Below, piece by piece: positions 62,669 through 64,000 of a stretch of 64,000 nt of DNA. The stretch covers positions 239,374,584 to 239,438,583 of the forward strand of contig NC_134570.1 of assembly GCF_050947875.1 (NCBI RefSeq), given 5' to 3'. A model generated the notes under the pieces. The model saw only the letters and a list, made by a program, of their open reading frames with translations, was not told the DNA's origin and did not search any database. The position numbers and the translations under genes are program-made. This DNA comes from Dermacentor variabilis. Its lineage: Eukaryota > Arthropoda > Arachnida > Ixodida > Ixodidae. Numbering within the stretch: position 1 is the stretch's first letter; each line of letters begins with the position of its first letter.

Positions 62669-63090
62669 TTGGTGGTAGACGACCTCAGTAACAGATTGTG
62701 TCACAACAACCTTATCTTTAAAGCAATCATTCAGCAAGACTCAGAGACGTGGCAGGAAAAGGAAGGGCTTGTAACTGAGTTAGTTTCTAAATATTTAGGC
62801 ATTGCAGCTGGTGAAATTGAATGTGCCCATAGAATAGGACAGAAAAGACAAGGCCATACTTGGCTGATAATTGTGAAATTCCTAAACTTAAAAAAAACAC
62901 ATACTGAAAAGTGCATTTAAACTAAAAAAAAGGTTTCAATCGTCTCGTGTGGATTGATAAGGATTTTTCAATGAGGATGCAGTCCATTAGGAAGAAACTC
63001 CGGGATTTCGGACGTTCCAAACAGAAGCCCGCTGAAAGGTTCAAACTTCTGTTTGACAAGCTTCTACTAGACGACACGATTTGTCTTTGA
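62669..63090 (+). pseudogene. LINE ORF1 protein
   Basis: A chaperone-like RNA-binding protein in intact elements. First frame (62669-62920) reads DDLSNRLCHNNLIFKAII, LVTELVSKYLGIAAGEIECAHRIG and TWLIIVKFLNLKK, the usual ORF1 pattern (DDLENRSRRNNLVF ... ERAHRxG ... PIIVKF). It is followed in another frame by DKDFSMRMQSIRKKLRDFGR and FKLLFDKLLLDDTICL to TGA at 63088-63090. The coiled-coil N-terminus is decayed. At least one frameshift near 62920. Confidence 0.8.
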
Positions 63091-63178
63091 CCATACCACT
63101 AATGAAGTAAGTGCCCTCGCGAAACGTCACGTCCTCGCGAAAACCCAGTGATGTAAAAATGAACGCTGTGATGCATAT

Positions 63179-64000
63179 GTGTCAATTCTTGTGTCAAACT
63201 TCCGCAGCTTATTTCGTAAGCAAGATCACCTCTGTTCTTATCTTGAATCCTGTTCAGTAGGCGTTTTAGGCACCGAAACCTGGTTGTCATTCGACATTTC
63301 GGATCGTCCTTGTCTCGTCAGTTTTCATTCTTTAGAAAACATAAAACTGAATCGAGAGGTGGCGGTGTGTTAATCGCAGTAAAATCTAGTTTGGAAGCTT
63401 GCGTTATTGAAACTAATTCCTGCCTCAAAATTTTAAGGGTTCCTCCCTGTCTGCCCACACATTCTACCTCTGTCATTGGAGTCTGCTATCGTCCACTTGA
63501 TTCATCCCACTACTTTCCGGATTATCTAAACATGTCTTTAAGTTTTGTCCAGAACAAGTACCCAACATCGCCAATATTTCTTGACAGCGATTTCAACTAT
63601 CCCAATATTGAATGGCATTGATGCCGACCCCTGTACGGCACAAGAAAAACCTCAATGCCAATATTTTCCTGACATGCTCTCAAATTTCAATTTGCATCAA
63701 ATTGTTTCTGTTCCCGCTCATGGTGATTCACTCTGACCTCATACTAGCCACAGAACCAAATAATGTTGCGAAAAATGTATTGGATGGTATCAGTGGCCAC
63801 AATATATTGCATTGTGAATTCATAGGTGCCCTGAAAAAACGTGAAAATAGAAAGAAATTAATATTTGATTACACCCGCGTGAATGTCAGCGCGCTTGTTA
63901 GTGACCTTTTCACCTTTTCTGTCGGCTTTTTGCAGTCATTCCCTCATTGCAACATAAACACAAACTGGGTACTTCTTCATGATGGGCTGATCACACTTAA
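63179..64000 (+). pseudogene. LINE ORF2 endonuclease
   Basis: Pieces of an apurinic-type endonuclease: VSNFRSLFRKQDHLCSYLES and GVLGTETWLSFDISD (the ETW metal-binding Glu), then in another frame RGGGVLIAVKSSLEACVI, VIGVCYRPLD and FLDSDFNYPNIEWH (normally GDFN, here SDFN). Further right comes the SGHNILHCEF region (SDH in the family, here SGH) and the linker. Two catalytic positions are altered. The reverse transcriptase lies beyond the window. Confidence 0.85.

Larger units (their letters stand above)
62485..64000 (+). mobile_element. LINE, 5' half, continues past the window
   Basis: A LINE carrying ORF1 and the endonuclease of ORF2 on the plus strand. It has the order ORF1, short spacer, ORF2 and is cut by the window's end. 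Several stops and frameshifts show that it is inactive. Its left boundary is approximate. Confidence 0.85.

Noticed and set aside
1..64000. CRISPR arrays, prophage, rRNA genes, bacterial operons
   Set aside because: None seen; the regular repeat period at 0.4-1.9 kb is a contiguous tandem repeat without spacers, and the genome is clearly eukaryotic.

Overview
The window looks like a repeat-dense stretch of an arachnid genome, most likely a hard tick. The evidence is two nearly intact copies of a tRNA-headed SINE that matches my recollection of the tick Ruka family, older copies of the same SINE, RTE and CR1/Jockey-like LINEs, Penelope-like elements (PLEs) carrying GIY-YIG endonucleases, a mariner and a Ty3/Gypsy element. 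There are no bacterial features (no operons, no ribosome binding sites). The taxonomic call comes from the character of the repeats, not from a database match.

Layout. 0.4-1.9 kb is a tandem array with a 215-bp period. 2.2-2.4 kb is a large snap-back repeat. 3.5-4.7 kb is a dead LINE. 10.5-12.1 kb is a PLE on the minus strand, followed by a short frame behind a TATA/Inr promoter. 12.7-17.0 kb is a three-layer nest: an old minus-strand LINE is split by an RTE retrotransposon, which is itself split by two PLE fragments, each with target-site duplications and inverted terminal arms. 17.6-20.1 kb holds a 469-bp tandem repeat with a 73-nt tRNA-like core. The same unit recurs inverted at 23.2-23.7 and 27.8-28.2 kb. 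Between them (20.1-23.2 kb) lies a CR1/Jockey-like LINE interrupted by a SINE. 32.0-33.7 and 36.5-37.7 kb are two more RTE copies. 48.8-56.2 kb is another nest: one LINE split by a mariner and by a nearly complete Ty3/Gypsy element (50613-55918). 57.7-58.1 kb is a small C2H2 zinc-finger pseudogene behind a TATA box. 58.3-59.0 kb is a SINE split by a TTAA-flanked MITE. 62.5-64.0 kb is the 5' half of another LINE, which runs off the window.

Only two places look like ordinary host coding sequence. One is a GC-rich 282-codon frame at 29631-30479 that ends in an RVSF protein-phosphatase-1-type docking motif. The other is a probable last exon at 26724-26968 encoding one membrane-spanning segment, with a splice acceptor before it and AATAAA after it. 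A third, weaker candidate is a 98-bp zinc-finger-like exon at 60749.

Nearly every transposon reading frame is broken by stops, frameshifts or lost catalytic residues. The Gypsy element is the youngest autonomous element: its 148-bp LTRs differ at 5 positions. It keeps gag, protease, reverse transcriptase, RNase H and integrase, with a canonical -1 slippery heptamer at the gag stop. Long spacers from 38 to 48 kb and 58.9 to 62.4 kb hold no gene I can support.
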